A stretch of 64,000 bases of DNA, taken from positions 1-64,000 of the forward strand of contig SVTK01000015.1 of the NCBI GenBank assembly GCA_015063805.1, given 5' to 3'. A program made the position numbers and the translations under genes. Of this stretch, positions 7,744 through 16,919 are shown one piece after another (the stretch's first letter is position 1; every line of letters starts with the position of its first letter). The DNA comes from Oscillospiraceae bacterium. Lineage in GTDB: Bacteria; Bacillota; Clostridia; Oscillospirales; CAG-272. Under the pieces are notes generated by a model. That model did not search any database, was not told the origin of the DNA, and worked only from the letters and a program-made list of their open reading frames with translations.

Positions 7744-9329
7744 ACGCCACCCCCGACATCACCCCCGAGGTACAGGTTTCCCCCGCGGAAGCACCGGCTC
7801 CCCGCCCCAAGCGGCAATTCCGCCCCATTGACCGCATCGCGGCGGCCGTGGTCTGCCTGCTGGGCATCCTCTTTCTCAACAGCGGCTTTGAGGGGTACGA
7901 TCTGCTGATCTGGCTCGCGCTTACCCTTCTGCTGGCGGCAACGCCCTTTTATCTGCGCCGTTTTTCCATCACGCTTACCGGGAAAAAGATTCTTCTCTAT
8001 GCGCTGCTCCCCCTCTTTGCCCTGCCCCGCCTGCTCTTTGACTCGGGGGATGTGTATCTGCTCTCCCATGCCTTTGTGCTGACAGGATTTATGTACATCG
8101 TGCATTTGATCTGCGCCGACACCGGCCGTGCCCCCGGGGAATGCTTTGTCCCCGAGCTGGCCAAGGCAGTATTCGCCATGCCCCTCTCGGAATACGGTGC
8201 CGCTCCCGAGGCCATTCTGTCCTCGAAAAAGAAGGGCGTCGGCCGCGCCATCGGCTCGGTTCTGCTGGGACTGGCCATTGCCGTGGTCCCAACCTTTGTG
8301 GTCCTCATCCTGCTCATTCTGTCAGACAGCAGCTTTGAGCGGATGCTGGATAATCTCTTCACCGGGCTGCCCGAGATTAACGTGGGAACGCTCATCTTTT
8401 CGGTGCCCCTGGGCATTCTCCTTGGCTTTTACGTTTTCGGCCACCTTTGGGCCTGCGGTACCCATGCCCTGGGGGGCGGGGTGAAGGCGGAAACAGCGAC
8501 CCGTTTCAAGACCTCCCTTCGCTTTGCCCCCGTTCCCATGGTCTGCGCCGCAGTATTCCCCCTGCTCTGCCTGTATCTGCTCTTCTTTCTCTCTCAGGTT
8601 CCCTATTTCGTCGGCGGCTTTTCGGGAACGCTTCCCGAGGGGCTGACCTATGCCGATTACGCCCGGCGGGGCTTCTTTGAGCTTTGCACGGTGGCGGTGA
8701 TCAATGCGGCAGTGCTTTTGGGCATCACCCTCTCCACCCGCCGCAAGGAAGACCGTCTTCCCCTCCCTGCACGGATTACAGCCGTCCTGCTTGCCTTCTT
8801 CACCCTGACCCTCCTTGCCTCCGCGGCGGCAAAAATGCTGCTCTACATCGACAGCTACGGTCTCTCCCGCAAGCGAATCTATGTGCTGTGGCTTATGGGC
8901 CTGCTGGCTGTGATCTTTCTTCTGGGGCTCCTGCATCAGTTTCTTCCCCGGATGCGCACCGCCGCACTGATTTTTGCCGCAGTGGTACTGTTTGTGGGCA
9001 TTTTTCTTTTCGCTGACTTTGACCGTATCATCGCCAACTATAATGTGGATGCCTACCTGGACGGGCGGCTGGAGACGGTGGATGTGGACATGATCGGACG
9101 GCTCTCAGCCGGCTCCACCCACGCTCTGCTCCGTCTCTATGATGAGGCGGAGGATCACAGCATTCGAGAACGTACAGCCGTATATCTGGACAGATTTGCT
9201 GAGCGGGAATACGAAATTGCCGATTTCAATTTCTCCCGTGCCGCGGCGCAGACCGCCGTGAAAGCCCGCCCCGAATTTGAGCGAGGATTTGTCCGAAACT
9301 TACAGGGAACTTTGGGCACAGGAGGCTAA
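7740..9329 (+). CDS. DUF4153/DUF4173-type polytopic membrane protein
   Basis: A 529-residue integral membrane protein with about 12 predicted helices after a ~30-residue Pro-rich cytosolic start. The segment PEGLTYADYARRGFFELC followed by a helix is characteristic of the DUF4153/DUF4173 group, whose function is unknown. The last ~100 residues are soluble and contain Asp/Arg-rich helices. The start overlaps the preceding stop (ATGA) and is preceded by AGAAAGGAG. Its association with a DUF2975/YozG pair and two small membrane proteins suggests a membrane complex under control of the HTH protein; this is inference from gene order. Confidence 0.78.
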   Translation: MNATPDITPEVQVSPAEAPAPRPKRQFRPIDRIAAAVVCLLGILFLNSGFEGYDLLIWLALTLLLAATPFYLRRFSITLTGKKILLYALLPLFALPRLLFDSGDVYLLSHAFVLTGFMYIVHLICADTGRAPGECFVPELAKAVFAMPLSEYGAAPEAILSSKKKGVGRAIGSVLLGLAIAVVPTFVVLILLILSDSSFERMLDNLFTGLPEINVGTLIFSVPLGILLGFYVFGHLWACGTHALGGGVKAETATRFKTSLRFAPVPMVCAAVFPLLCLYLLFFLSQVPYFVGGFSGTLPEGLTYADYARRGFFELCTVAVINAAVLLGITLSTRRKEDRLPLPARITAVLLAFFTLTLLASAAAKMLLYIDSYGLSRKRIYVLWLMGLLAVIFLLGLLHQFLPRMRTAALIFAAVVLFVGIFLFADFDRIIANYNVDAYLDGRLETVDVDMIGRLSAGSTHALLRLYDEAEDHSIRERTAVYLDRFAEREYEIADFNFSRAAAQTAVKARPEFERGFVRNLQGTLGTGG

Positions 9330-9331
9330 CC

Positions 9332-9658
9332 GTGAAAACAACGCCAGGACAATGGATTTATTTGATTGTGTCCCTTATCTCGCCGCTCCTGTGGTTGTCG
9401 ATGTATCTGCCCATTTGGAACGGAAAAGAAATTTTCCTTGAAGGCGTGTTTCCCATCAGCCTCTTTGTGTTTCAATGCATATGTCTTGTACTGGCAGGCC
9501 TACAGCTGCTATTTGAAAAATGCAGAAACAGCAACAGCTGTTTGTTGAATACGGTGTTTTTCTTCTCCTCTCTCAGTTCACTTGTGCTTACCTGCTTCTA
9601 TGGATTCCTCTTTGTATTAGTGTTGTTTGACATTCCGTGGTTTCCTGCGCAACGCTAA
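9332..9658 (+). CDS. small membrane protein, unknown
   Basis: A 108-residue protein with three to four hydrophobic segments and several Cys/Ser residues in the loops; no family recognised. It starts with GTG two bases after the preceding stop, with AGGAGG in front, and is the last gene of the DUF2975 operon. A strong hairpin follows at 9712. Base composition is lower in G+C than the gene before it, hinting at a later addition to the operon. Confidence 0.65.
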   Translation: MKTTPGQWIYLIVSLISPLLWLSMYLPIWNGKEIFLEGVFPISLFVFQCICLVLAGLQLLFEKCRNSNSCLLNTVFFFSSLSSLVLTCFYGFLFVLVLFDIPWFPAQR

Positions 9659-9711
9659 AACCAATTCTACTTTGTTGTTCAGTTTTTTGCCTGCAGTCTA
9701 TGAAAAAGTAA

Positions 9712-9745
9712 AAAAAGGAGCCGCGCATCTGCACGGCTCCTTTTT
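9712..9745. terminator. bidirectional terminator
   Basis: Stem GGAGCCG/CGGCTCC (9717-9723 and 9734-9740) is flanked by A5 and T5 that extend it. It serves both the plus-strand operon ending at 9658 and the minus-strand run ending at 9761. Confidence 0.85.
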
Positions 9746-9760
9746 CACGGACAGTTCGGC

Positions 9761-10582
9761 TCAGCCGAACATGACCTGATCCACCTCATCGAGAGAGGGG
9801 AAAACAAAATCGGGCTTCTCGGCGGGGGCAGCTGCATCCACATCAGCGGGCTGCGTCTCACCCGAGAGAACGAGAACTGCGGTCACGCCGTGCTTCTTGC
9901 CCAGGGCAATGTCGGTATAGAGACGGTCGCCGAAGATGCACATCTCCTCGCGGGCAAAGCCGGTGGCCTCACCGATCATCTCCACCGTCTCGGCGTAGGG
10001 CTTGCCGAAATAGGTGGGGGTCTTGCCGGTGGACGCCGTCACAAAGGCGGCAATGGCACCGCTGTCGGGGATGAAGCCGGTCTCGGTGGGGCAGTTGAAG
10101 TCGGGGTGGGTGGAGAGATACTCGGCCCCGCCGCGGACAAGGCGGCAGGCGTTGTCCAGCTTCTCATAGGTGAGGGTGGTATCAAAACTGGTCACCACGA
10201 TATCGGCCTTCTCTTCCTTGCCCTCGAGCATATTGATGCCCGAAGCCTTGAAATTCTCCACCAGCTCATCGGTGCCCACCAGGTAAACGCTCTTCCCTGC
10301 GCGGTGACGCTTGAGGAACTCAATGGTCACGTCTCCCGAGGTCATGATCTCGTCGGCGGCGGGGGAGAAGCCCAGCTTGGCCAGCTTGGTCTGATAGAAC
10401 TCGGTGGTATGGGAGGCATTGTTGGTGAAGAAAAGCACCTTTTTGCCGTTTGCGCGGAGGTTATTGATGAAGCGGATGGCGTAATCGAAAACATTGTAGC
10501 CGAGATAAATGGTGCCGTCCATGTCAAAGATGAACAGTTTTTTGTCCTTCAGGACCTCGGGATTGGGATTGGTGAACTGCAT
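9761..10582 (-). CDS. HAD-IIA family hydrolase (NagD-like phosphatase)
   Basis: A 273-residue haloacid-dehalogenase hydrolase of subfamily IIA (NagD/4-nitrophenylphosphatase group). It shows the nucleophile motif LFIFDMDGTIYLG, the motif II region VLFFTNNAS, and the late Asp motif CIFGDRLYTDIALG, with a large C2 cap between. Substrates of this group are small phosphate esters; the specific one is not predictable. The ATG at 10582 has GAGGT 8 bases upstream; a longer frame from 10669 would run back into yebC without a ribosome site. It is the last gene of the long minus-strand run and lies 19 bases after yebC. Confidence 0.9.
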   Translation of the reverse strand: MQFTNPNPEVLKDKKLFIFDMDGTIYLGYNVFDYAIRFINNLRANGKKVLFFTNNASHTTEFYQTKLAKLGFSPAADEIMTSGDVTIEFLKRHRAGKSVYLVGTDELVENFKASGINMLEGKEEKADIVVTSFDTTLTYEKLDNACRLVRGGAEYLSTHPDFNCPTETGFIPDSGAIAAFVTASTGKTPTYFGKPYAETVEMIGEATGFAREEMCIFGDRLYTDIALGKKHGVTAVLVLSGETQPADVDAAAPAEKPDFVFPSLDEVDQVMFG

Positions 10583-10601
10583 ATCGCTTACCTCGTTTTT
10601 C

Positions 10602-11333
10602 TTATTCGTCAGCGTTTTCCCAGTTGTGGAAGACGTTCTGCACGTCCTCGTTGTCATCCAGGTGCTCAAGCAGAAGGTTCATATGCTTGATGTCGTCCTC
10701 CCCGGTAAGGGTAACGTAGGTAGAGGGGATCTTATCCTGCTCTGCCGACTCAATGGCGTAGCCCATGCCCTCGAGCGCCTCACGGATCGCACCCAGGTCG
10801 GAGGGCTCGGTGTAGATCTCGAAGACCTCTTCGTCGGCCACGAAATCCTCGGCACCGGCCTCAAGCGCGGCTTCCATCAGGGCATCCTCGTCGATCTTGT
10901 CGTCCCGAAGGATGATGATCACGCCCTTGGTGGAGAAGAGGTAGCTGACACAGCCGGTCTGACCGAGGTTGCCGCCAAATTTATCGAAATAGTGGCGCAG
11001 CTCGGAGGCGGTACGGTTGCGGTTATCGGTGGTGGTCTCTACGATGACAGCCACGCCCTGGGGACCGTAGCCCTCATAGGTCAGCTCTTCGTAGTTCACA
11101 TCGTTCTCACCCATGGCCTTCTTGATGGTGCGCTCGATGTTATCGTTGGGAACGTTGTTGCTCTTGGCCTTCTGGATCAGGTCGCGCAGGCGGGAGTTAA
11201 TGCTGGGATCGGGACCGGCAGCCTTGACGGCGATGGTGATCTCCTTACCGATCTTGGTGAAGACCTTGGCGCGCTGAGCGTCGGTCTTTTCTTTCTTGTG
11301 CTTGATGTTACTCCATTTGCTATGCCCGGACAT
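10602..11333 (-). CDS. yebC: YebC/PmpR/TACO1-family translation factor
   Basis: A 243-residue protein matching YebC over its whole length, beginning with the hallmark MSGHSKWSNIKHKKEKTDAQR. The family was long annotated as a transcriptional regulator; more recent work ties it to ribosomes stalled on proline-rich and similar stretches. The middle domain contains YEGYGPQGVAVIVE, another family signature. It lies between argS and a HAD phosphatase on the same strand, with 33 bases to argS, so it may share that transcript. Confidence 0.96.
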   Translation of the reverse strand: MSGHSKWSNIKHKKEKTDAQRAKVFTKIGKEITIAVKAAGPDPSINSRLRDLIQKAKSNNVPNDNIERTIKKAMGENDVNYEELTYEGYGPQGVAVIVETTTDNRNRTASELRHYFDKFGGNLGQTGCVSYLFSTKGVIIILRDDKIDEDALMEAALEAGAEDFVADEEVFEIYTEPSDLGAIREALEGMGYAIESAEQDKIPSTYVTLTGEDDIKHMNLLLEHLDDNEDVQNVFHNWENADE

Positions 11334-11366
11334 ATTGTTGTACCTCGTTTATTGTAAATTTTATTT

Positions 11367-13100
11367 TTAGATTTTTTCGGTTTTCTTCATGCACACCAGG
11401 CCAAAGGCATTGCCCAGGACGATGCCTGCGGCCTCGGCCAACTTGACACGGGTGGCGCGGATCTGTGCATCCTCGGCGGTGAGGATGGGGCAGTTGTGAT
11501 AGAAGCGGTTGAAGGCCGCGCAGACCTCCAGGATATAGCGGACGATATAGGAAGGCTCGTACTCTTCCAGGGCCGCCATGACGCGCTCGTTGAAGCGGGC
11601 AAGGACCTTGAGCAGATCTGCTTCCTCGGGAGCGGTAACGGTGTATGCGTCGCAGGACAGCTCGCCGGCCTTCTCCAGGATGGAACAGGTACGTGCGTAG
11701 GTGTACTGGGCGTAGGGGCCGGTGTTGCCCTCAAAGCTCAGGGCATCCTCCAGGATGAAGTTGATATCGCGGTTGCGGTTATTGGAGAGATAGTTGAAGA
11801 CGATAGCACCAACGCCGACAGCCTCGGCCACCCCATCCTTGTTCTGCAGGTCGGGGTTCTTCTCGTCCATGATGGCGCGCACCTTCTCAATGGCCATGGC
11901 GAAGAGATCCTTGAGCAGAACCACGTTGCCGGTACGGGTTGCCAGCTTTGCGCCGTTTACCGATACCGTGCCGTAGGGGACGTGGACGAGCTGATCGTAC
12001 CAATCGTAACCCATGAGCTCAACCACCTTGAACCACTGGGCAAAGTGAAGATTCTGCCCGGCAGAGGTGACATAAATGGCCTTATCAAAGTTGTAGGTCT
12101 GCTTGCGGTAGACAGCGGCGGCGATATCTCTGGTGGGATAGAGGGTAGAACCGTCCCGCTTAAGGATCAGGCAGGGAGGCATATTGTACTCTTCCAGGTT
12201 GACGATGGATGCACCGTCATCCAGGGTAAGCAGCCCCTGCTCGCGCAGCTTTTCCACCTGTGCCGGCATTTTGTCGGTATAGAAGCTCTCGCCTTTGTAG
12301 CTGTCAAATGTGATGCCCAGCTGTTTGTAGGTCTTCTCGTACTCGGCCAGAGAAATATCCACAAACCAGCGCCAAAGTGCCAGATTTTCCTCGTCACCCT
12401 CCTCCAGCTTGTGGAACTCGGCGCGAGCCTCGTCGCCAAGGACAGGATCGGCGGGGATTCCCTTTTCCTCATTGCCGGAGATCGCATTATTGATCCGCAC
12501 ATAAAGTGCTACCAGCTCATCAATGCCGCCCTGCTCGATCAGCTCACGGTTGCCCCACTTTTTGTAGGCAACGATCAGCTTGCCGAACTGGGTTCCCCAG
12601 TCGCCGAGGTAGTTGATACCCGTGCAATGGTAACCCACAAACTCATGCAGGCACTTCAGGGAATGGCCGATGACGGTGGTGCCCAGGTGGCCGATGTGGA
12701 AGGGCTTGGCCACGTTGGGGGAGGAATAGTCGAGGACGACCTCCTTGCCCGCGCCGATATCGGAGGAGCCGTACTTCTCCCGCTCGGCAAGGATGCGGGT
12801 CAGCACGTTCTCGCCCAGCCAGGCGGGATCAAGATAGAGGTTGAAGTAACCGTTAACCGCCTCAGCACGCTCTACGCCGGCACAGGCAAAGCCTTCGGCG
12901 ATGGCGGCGGCGATCTGTACGGGGGAACGGCGCATGGTCTTGCTCAGCTTGAAGCAAGGCAGAGCCAGGTCACCCATTTTGGGATCGGGGGGATATTCGA
13001 GCATGGCGGCCAGTTCTGCCGCCGTGGGTGCACCGTCGGGATTGAGGGTGCGGAGCCGATCAACGCATTGCTCGGCGATGGTCAATTTCAAAGTCTGCAT
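11367..13100 (-). CDS. argS: arginyl-tRNA synthetase
   Basis: A 577-residue class I aminoacyl-tRNA synthetase that charges tRNA-Arg. It has an N-terminal Add1 domain (~1-110), the HIGH motif at 135-138 within SSPNVAKPFHIGHLG, the GDWGTQFGK segment, KLATRTGNVV near the usual KMSKS place (ArgS typically has a degenerate KMSKS), and a C-terminal helical anticodon-binding DALR domain. Length is normal. The start has AAGGAAAGG in front. No T-box leader is evident upstream; only two short hairpins lie in the 76-base gap to the small upstream gene. Confidence 0.97.
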   Translation of the reverse strand: MQTLKLTIAEQCVDRLRTLNPDGAPTAAELAAMLEYPPDPKMGDLALPCFKLSKTMRRSPVQIAAAIAEGFACAGVERAEAVNGYFNLYLDPAWLGENVLTRILAEREKYGSSDIGAGKEVVLDYSSPNVAKPFHIGHLGTTVIGHSLKCLHEFVGYHCTGINYLGDWGTQFGKLIVAYKKWGNRELIEQGGIDELVALYVRINNAISGNEEKGIPADPVLGDEARAEFHKLEEGDEENLALWRWFVDISLAEYEKTYKQLGITFDSYKGESFYTDKMPAQVEKLREQGLLTLDDGASIVNLEEYNMPPCLILKRDGSTLYPTRDIAAAVYRKQTYNFDKAIYVTSAGQNLHFAQWFKVVELMGYDWYDQLVHVPYGTVSVNGAKLATRTGNVVLLKDLFAMAIEKVRAIMDEKNPDLQNKDGVAEAVGVGAIVFNYLSNNRNRDINFILEDALSFEGNTGPYAQYTYARTCSILEKAGELSCDAYTVTAPEEADLLKVLARFNERVMAALEEYEPSYIVRYILEVCAAFNRFYHNCPILTAEDAQIRATRVKLAEAAGIVLGNAFGLVCMKKTEKI

Positions 13101-13176
13101 AATAACCTTTCCTTACTGCCCGCAATTCGGGCGAAACCGTAATTGTTCAAGCACGGATGTGCTAAAATTGATCGAC

Positions 13177-13317
13177 TTATTTGCGGCGTTTGCCCATGAG
13201 CAGAACGACGACCAGCAGCACGACGCAAATCGCACCGCCAATCCCCACAACGGTCATAATCTGGTCACCCGTGGCGGGAGAAGACATAATCAGAAGCGGC
13301 AAATTCGTTGTTTCCAT
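13177..13317 (-). CDS. 46-residue membrane-anchored peptide with SPATGD signal
   Basis: A complete small gene: ATG at 13317, AAAGGA 8 bases upstream, and TAA at 13177. The peptide begins METTNLPLLIMSSPATGDQ, continues as one hydrophobic helix (~20-41) and ends GKRRK. SPATGD followed by a helix and a basic tail looks like an LPxTG-type sorting signal, but there is almost nothing in front of it (13 residues). It could be a tiny membrane protein or a remnant anchor of a lost surface protein. It lies 33 bases after ybaK in the same operon. The close match to the C-terminus of the surface protein at 62566-63555 (SPSTADG, helix, RRR) supports a real, shared anchor type. Confidence 0.6.
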   Translation of the reverse strand: METTNLPLLIMSSPATGDQIMTVVGIGGAICVVLLVVVLLMGKRRK

Positions 13318-13350
13318 TTTATTTTTCCTTTCTGTATCTTTGGATTAATT

Positions 13351-13824
13351 TCATCGGACGGTAAGATCGGCGATCTTCGCGCCGGTGAAGCGAAGGATCT
13401 CCTCGGCGGAAAGCAAAAGCTGGCAGCCGCGGACCCCCGCGCTGACGGTCATCTTTTCCTGTTCTGTCACCGCGGCATCAAACCACGTTGGGAATTTTTT
13501 CTTCATCCCCACAGGGGAGCAGCCCCCGCGGATATAGCCGGTCAGCCCCAGCAGATCCTTGACCGCAATCATTTCCAGCTTTTTGTTGCCGGTGGCAGCG
13601 GCGGCGCGCTTCAGGTCGATCTCTTTGGCGCAGGGGATCACCAGCACAATGGGGCCTGTTTTGTCCCCCTTCGCCACCAGGGTCTTGAAGACGATCTCCA
13701 CGGGCAGGCCGATCTGTTCGGCAATGTGTACCCCGGAGAGGTCGCTCTCGTCCACCTCGTAGGTCATGGGTTCGTATTTGATCTTTGCCACGTCCAGCTG
13801 GCGCATGGCATTGGTTTTATTCAT
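13351..13824 (-). CDS. ybaK: Cys-tRNA(Pro)/Cys-tRNA(Cys) deacylase YbaK
   Basis: A 157-residue single-domain protein of the YbaK/ProRS-INS family, which hydrolyses mischarged Cys-tRNA(Pro). Family landmarks are VFKTLVAKGDKTGPIVLVIP and the RGGCSPVGMKKKFPTWFD stretch (G-x-SP-x-G-x-KK). The second of two nearby ATGs (13824) is preferred, as GGGGAGGTG lies 8 bases before it. It overlaps the end of recN by 8 bases and so is translationally coupled to it. Confidence 0.94.
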   Translation of the reverse strand: MNKTNAMRQLDVAKIKYEPMTYEVDESDLSGVHIAEQIGLPVEIVFKTLVAKGDKTGPIVLVIPCAKEIDLKRAAAATGNKKLEMIAVKDLLGLTGYIRGGCSPVGMKKKFPTWFDAAVTEQEKMTVSAGVRGCQLLLSAEEILRFTGAKIADLTVR

Positions 13825-15535
13825 GTTCATTCACCTCCCCGGAAAGGGTGTGCCGCTCGCGAAGCAGCTCGGCGGCGGCTTCCCGCTGACGGTCAGTAAC
13901 GGTGATCCCGCCCATAATCCGGGCGATCTCTCCTACCCGCTCCTCCTCGGCCAGCCGGCGCAGGGAGGATTCCATGCGGCCGTCCCGCTCCGCTTTGGCG
14001 ATGAGCAGATGGACATCTGCCATGGAGGCCACCTGGGCCGAATGGGTCACGCAGATCACCTGGGTATCCCGGGCAATGTCCGAGAGAAGCAAACCGATCT
14101 TTCGGGCGGTCTTGCCCGAGATGCCGGTATCGATTTCATCGAAAACAATGGTCCCTACCCCGTCCCGGTCGGCCAGCACTCGCTTAAGCGCCAGCAAAAT
14201 ACGGGAGAGCTCGCCCCCCGAGGCAATCTTCGCCATGGGCAGCAGAGGCTCGCCGGGGTTGGCTGCCAGCAGAAATTCCACATCGTCGCCGCCGTCCGGG
14301 GCAAATTTGGTTTTTCCGTCGGGCTCGCGTCGAGGCGTCACCGCCGCAGAGAAGCGAACCTTGGGCATATCTAAGAAAGTGAGGGTGCGGAGAACCTCTT
14401 CTCTGAGGCGTTCTGCCGCCGCGGTACGGCTCTCCCGCAGAGCAGCAGAGGCTCGCTCGGCGGCAGCTGTCAGGACAGCAATTTCTTTTTTCAAAGCATC
14501 TGCCCGCTCATCGGCAGAGTTGAGTTCCTCCAGCTCCTCGGCAGCCCGGGCACGGAAGGCCAAAATCTCCCGCTCATCGGCACCGTACTTCCGCTTCAGC
14601 TTGGAGATGGCGTCCAGCCGTCCCTCGATGCGGTTGAGCCGCGCGGTGGGATCTCCGTCATCGTCAGGGGCAAGGTCGCTCACCAGCTCGGCAATGTCCG
14701 CCACCTCATAGCGGCAGTTTTCCAACCGCTGGGCCAGAGCATCGGCCTCGGGGACCACGTCAGCGATCTGCCGCATGGCAGACAGGGCGCGGTCCAGCAG
14801 GGCAACCGCCGCTCCCTTCTCGGCCTGGGACAGAATCCGTGCCGTCAGGGAAACATGGCGGGATATTTTCTCAATATTCTGCAGACGCAGGGATTCGGCG
14901 GTGAGCTTTTCCTCTTCTCCCACCACCGGTTTGACTGCGTCAATGTCGGCAATCTGATAGGCAAGCATTTCGGCGCGACGCGCCTTCTCTGCCCCGTCTA
15001 TGGAAATGGCGTTCAGGGCATGGCGGGCGGCCTGCAGGGCTTCGTAGCATCGGCTGTACTCGGCACGTTGGGCATCGTTGCCCGCGTAGGCATCCAAAAG
15101 GGAGAGATGCGCGGCCTTCTGCAGCAGGGTCTGCCCCTCGTGCTGGCCGTTGATACAGAGCAGGATGCGGCCGATTTCCCGCTGGAGGGCCAGGGTAATA
15201 CTGCGCCCATTGAGACGGGTCTGGGAGCGGCCGTCGGCGGTCACCGTCTTCTGCAGGAGCAGCCCCCCCTCCTCATCGGGGGAAACGCCAAGCTCGGCCA
15301 GGGCGGCCACAGCCTCCCCGTCAAGCCCGCAGAACAGAGCCTCCACCACAGCGCGATCAGCGCCGGTACGGATGAGATCGCGGCTCGGTCGGTTCCCCAA
15401 CAGCAGGTTGATGCTGTCCAGAATCACCGATTTACCGGCCCCCGTCTCTCCCGTCAGTACGGTAAAGCCGGGTGTCAGATCCACGTCCAGCTGCCGGATC
15501 ACCGCCATATTTTCAATGTGCAGGGATGCAAGCAC
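13817..15535 (-). CDS. recN: DNA repair protein RecN
   Basis: A 572-residue SMC-like ATPase acting early in double-strand break repair. It has the Walker A GETGAGKS at ~29-36, two long coiled-coil arms around a central hinge, and a C-terminal ABC signature plus Walker B region (IASGGELSRILLALK, TIVFDEIDTGISG). The GTG at 15535 gives the classical start M-L-A-S-L-H-I-E-N and sits 9 bases after GGAGG; the GTG at 15544 overlaps that ribosome site. It follows argR by 13 bases, the usual Firmicutes order. In many relatives spo0A or spoIVB lies next; here ybaK follows. Confidence 0.96.
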   Translation of the reverse strand: MLASLHIENMAVIRQLDVDLTPGFTVLTGETGAGKSVILDSINLLLGNRPSRDLIRTGADRAVVEALFCGLDGEAVAALAELGVSPDEEGGLLLQKTVTADGRSQTRLNGRSITLALQREIGRILLCINGQHEGQTLLQKAAHLSLLDAYAGNDAQRAEYSRCYEALQAARHALNAISIDGAEKARRAEMLAYQIADIDAVKPVVGEEEKLTAESLRLQNIEKISRHVSLTARILSQAEKGAAVALLDRALSAMRQIADVVPEADALAQRLENCRYEVADIAELVSDLAPDDDGDPTARLNRIEGRLDAISKLKRKYGADEREILAFRARAAEELEELNSADERADALKKEIAVLTAAAERASAALRESRTAAAERLREEVLRTLTFLDMPKVRFSAAVTPRREPDGKTKFAPDGGDDVEFLLAANPGEPLLPMAKIASGGELSRILLALKRVLADRDGVGTIVFDEIDTGISGKTARKIGLLLSDIARDTQVICVTHSAQVASMADVHLLIAKAERDGRMESSLRRLAEEERVGEIARIMGGITVTDRQREAAAELLRERHTLSGEVNEHE

Positions 15536-15548
15536 CCGCTCCACCTCC

Positions 15549-16004
15549 TTACATCATTTGAATCATGGACTTGATCTTCTCGCAGGTCTTCTCGGCGGTA
15601 CCTGCGTCACGGATGACCACGATGATCGTGTCGTCCCCCGCCACACAGCCGAGAATCTCGTTGGATTTGATGGTATCAATCCCCGTAGCAACGGCGTTCG
15701 CCATGCCCGAGGCGGTTCGGATGACCACAATGTTCCCCGCGCAGTCCACCCCGGTAATGGATTCCACCAGGGCGCTGTTGAAACGGGTGTTTACGGTGGT
15801 TTCAGCCATGGCGGGGCGAACATATTTGTAGGTTCCCTCCCCCGTCATCACCTTGGACAGCTTCAGTTCGCGGATGTCCCGGGAGATGGTAGCCTGGGTA
15901 GCGGGATATCCCGCCGCCTGAAGACGCTCGATGAGATTATCCTGGGTCTCGATATCGTACTGCACGATCAGCTCAAGAATTTTATCCTGTCTTCTGTTTT
16001 TCAT
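15549..16004 (-). CDS. argR: arginine repressor ArgR/AhrC
   Basis: A 151-residue hexameric repressor that uses arginine as co-repressor. It has the N-terminal winged helix with the family motif YPATQATISRDIREL (~33-47) and the C-terminal oligomerisation/arginine-binding domain with GCVAGDDTIIVV (the GxxAGDDT motif). Length is standard. It lies between nadK and recN on the minus strand, as in most Firmicutes. AGGAGG precedes the ATG. Confidence 0.96.
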   Translation of the reverse strand: MKNRRQDKILELIVQYDIETQDNLIERLQAAGYPATQATISRDIRELKLSKVMTGEGTYKYVRPAMAETTVNTRFNSALVESITGVDCAGNIVVIRTASGMANAVATGIDTIKSNEILGCVAGDDTIIVVIRDAGTAEKTCEKIKSMIQMM

Positions 16005-16017
16005 AGGTCCTCCTCCG

Positions 16018-16902
16018 TCATTTTCCGCCGCTGAGCTTTTGTCTCAGGGTCATGTAAAAGCTGCGTTCCTTCACGCGGAGCAGCTTGGTGGTCCGCTCGG
16101 CGCGGACAACGCGGACGCAGTCACCGCGGCGAAGCTCAAAATTGGCCTTTCCGTCCACGGTAAGATAGAGCATTTTCTCTCGCTCGCATATGTTCTTTGC
16201 TTCCAACACGGCGTCATCGGGGAAGATCAGGGGCCGTGCGGTCAGGCTGTGGGAGCAGATGGGGGTCACGCAGATACAGCGCTGACGGGGATCGATGATG
16301 GGGCCGCCGGCCGACATGGAGTAGGCGGTAGAGCCGGTGGGGGTGGCAAAGATCAGCCCGTCCGCCCGATAGGTGGAGAGAACGGTGCCCCCCTCACAGA
16401 GTTCAAGGTCCACCAGCCGGGCTACCGAGCCGTTGGTGATCACGGCATCGTTTAAGGCATAGGCCACTGCGGCGGGTTCCTGACTCCCTCCCCGCAGAAT
16501 CTCCACCTTGAGCATACTGCGCTCATCCACCTGGTAGTTTCCGCGGATGATCCCATCAAGGAGGTTCAGTTCGTCCATCTCAATCTCTGCCATGTAGCCC
16601 AGGCGGCCGAGGTTGACCCCCACCACGGGGACCCCCTCGGGGGAAGCCAAACGGGTGCCTTCAAGAATGCTCCCGTCTCCCCCCAGCACCACCAGCAGAT
16701 CAACTCCGCGGCATAGCGCGGAATAGGGGACAAAGCGCAGGCCCCGGCGGTTGCGGACAAGCCGCTGGACCCGCTCCCGGTTCTGCACCGCCACATAAAT
16801 CTCGCACCCCAGCTTCTGCAGGTGGTCGATCACCGAAACGGCGCAGTTGGCCTTTTCATAAATATTAAAATTGGTTTGCAGCGCGACTTTTTTCATCATC
16901 AC
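16018..16902 (-). CDS. nadK: NAD kinase
   Basis: A 294-residue cytosolic kinase converting NAD to NADP with ATP or polyphosphate. It shows GGDGSIL (~74-80), the ALNDAVI segment equivalent to the NE/D motif, and the GSTAYSMSAGGPI signature. Start choice is among GTG 16902, ATG 16899 and ATG 16896; AAAGGA ends 8 bases before the GTG, which is reported, but the next ATG would change only one residue. Longer frames run into tlyA. It is placed 17 bases after tlyA and 13 bases before argR. Confidence 0.95.
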   Translation of the reverse strand: MMMKKVALQTNFNIYEKANCAVSVIDHLQKLGCEIYVAVQNRERVQRLVRNRRGLRFVPYSALCRGVDLLVVLGGDGSILEGTRLASPEGVPVVGVNLGRLGYMAEIEMDELNLLDGIIRGNYQVDERSMLKVEILRGGSQEPAAVAYALNDAVITNGSVARLVDLELCEGGTVLSTYRADGLIFATPTGSTAYSMSAGGPIIDPRQRCICVTPICSHSLTARPLIFPDDAVLEAKNICEREKMLYLTVDGKANFELRRGDCVRVVRAERTTKLLRVKERSFYMTLRQKLSGGK

Positions 16903-16919
16903 GGGCAAAATCCTTTCTA

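Noticed and set aside
11367..13176. T-box riboswitch before argS
   Set aside because: The gap upstream is only 76 bases and lacks the T-box sequence and specifier stem; only two short hairpins are seen.
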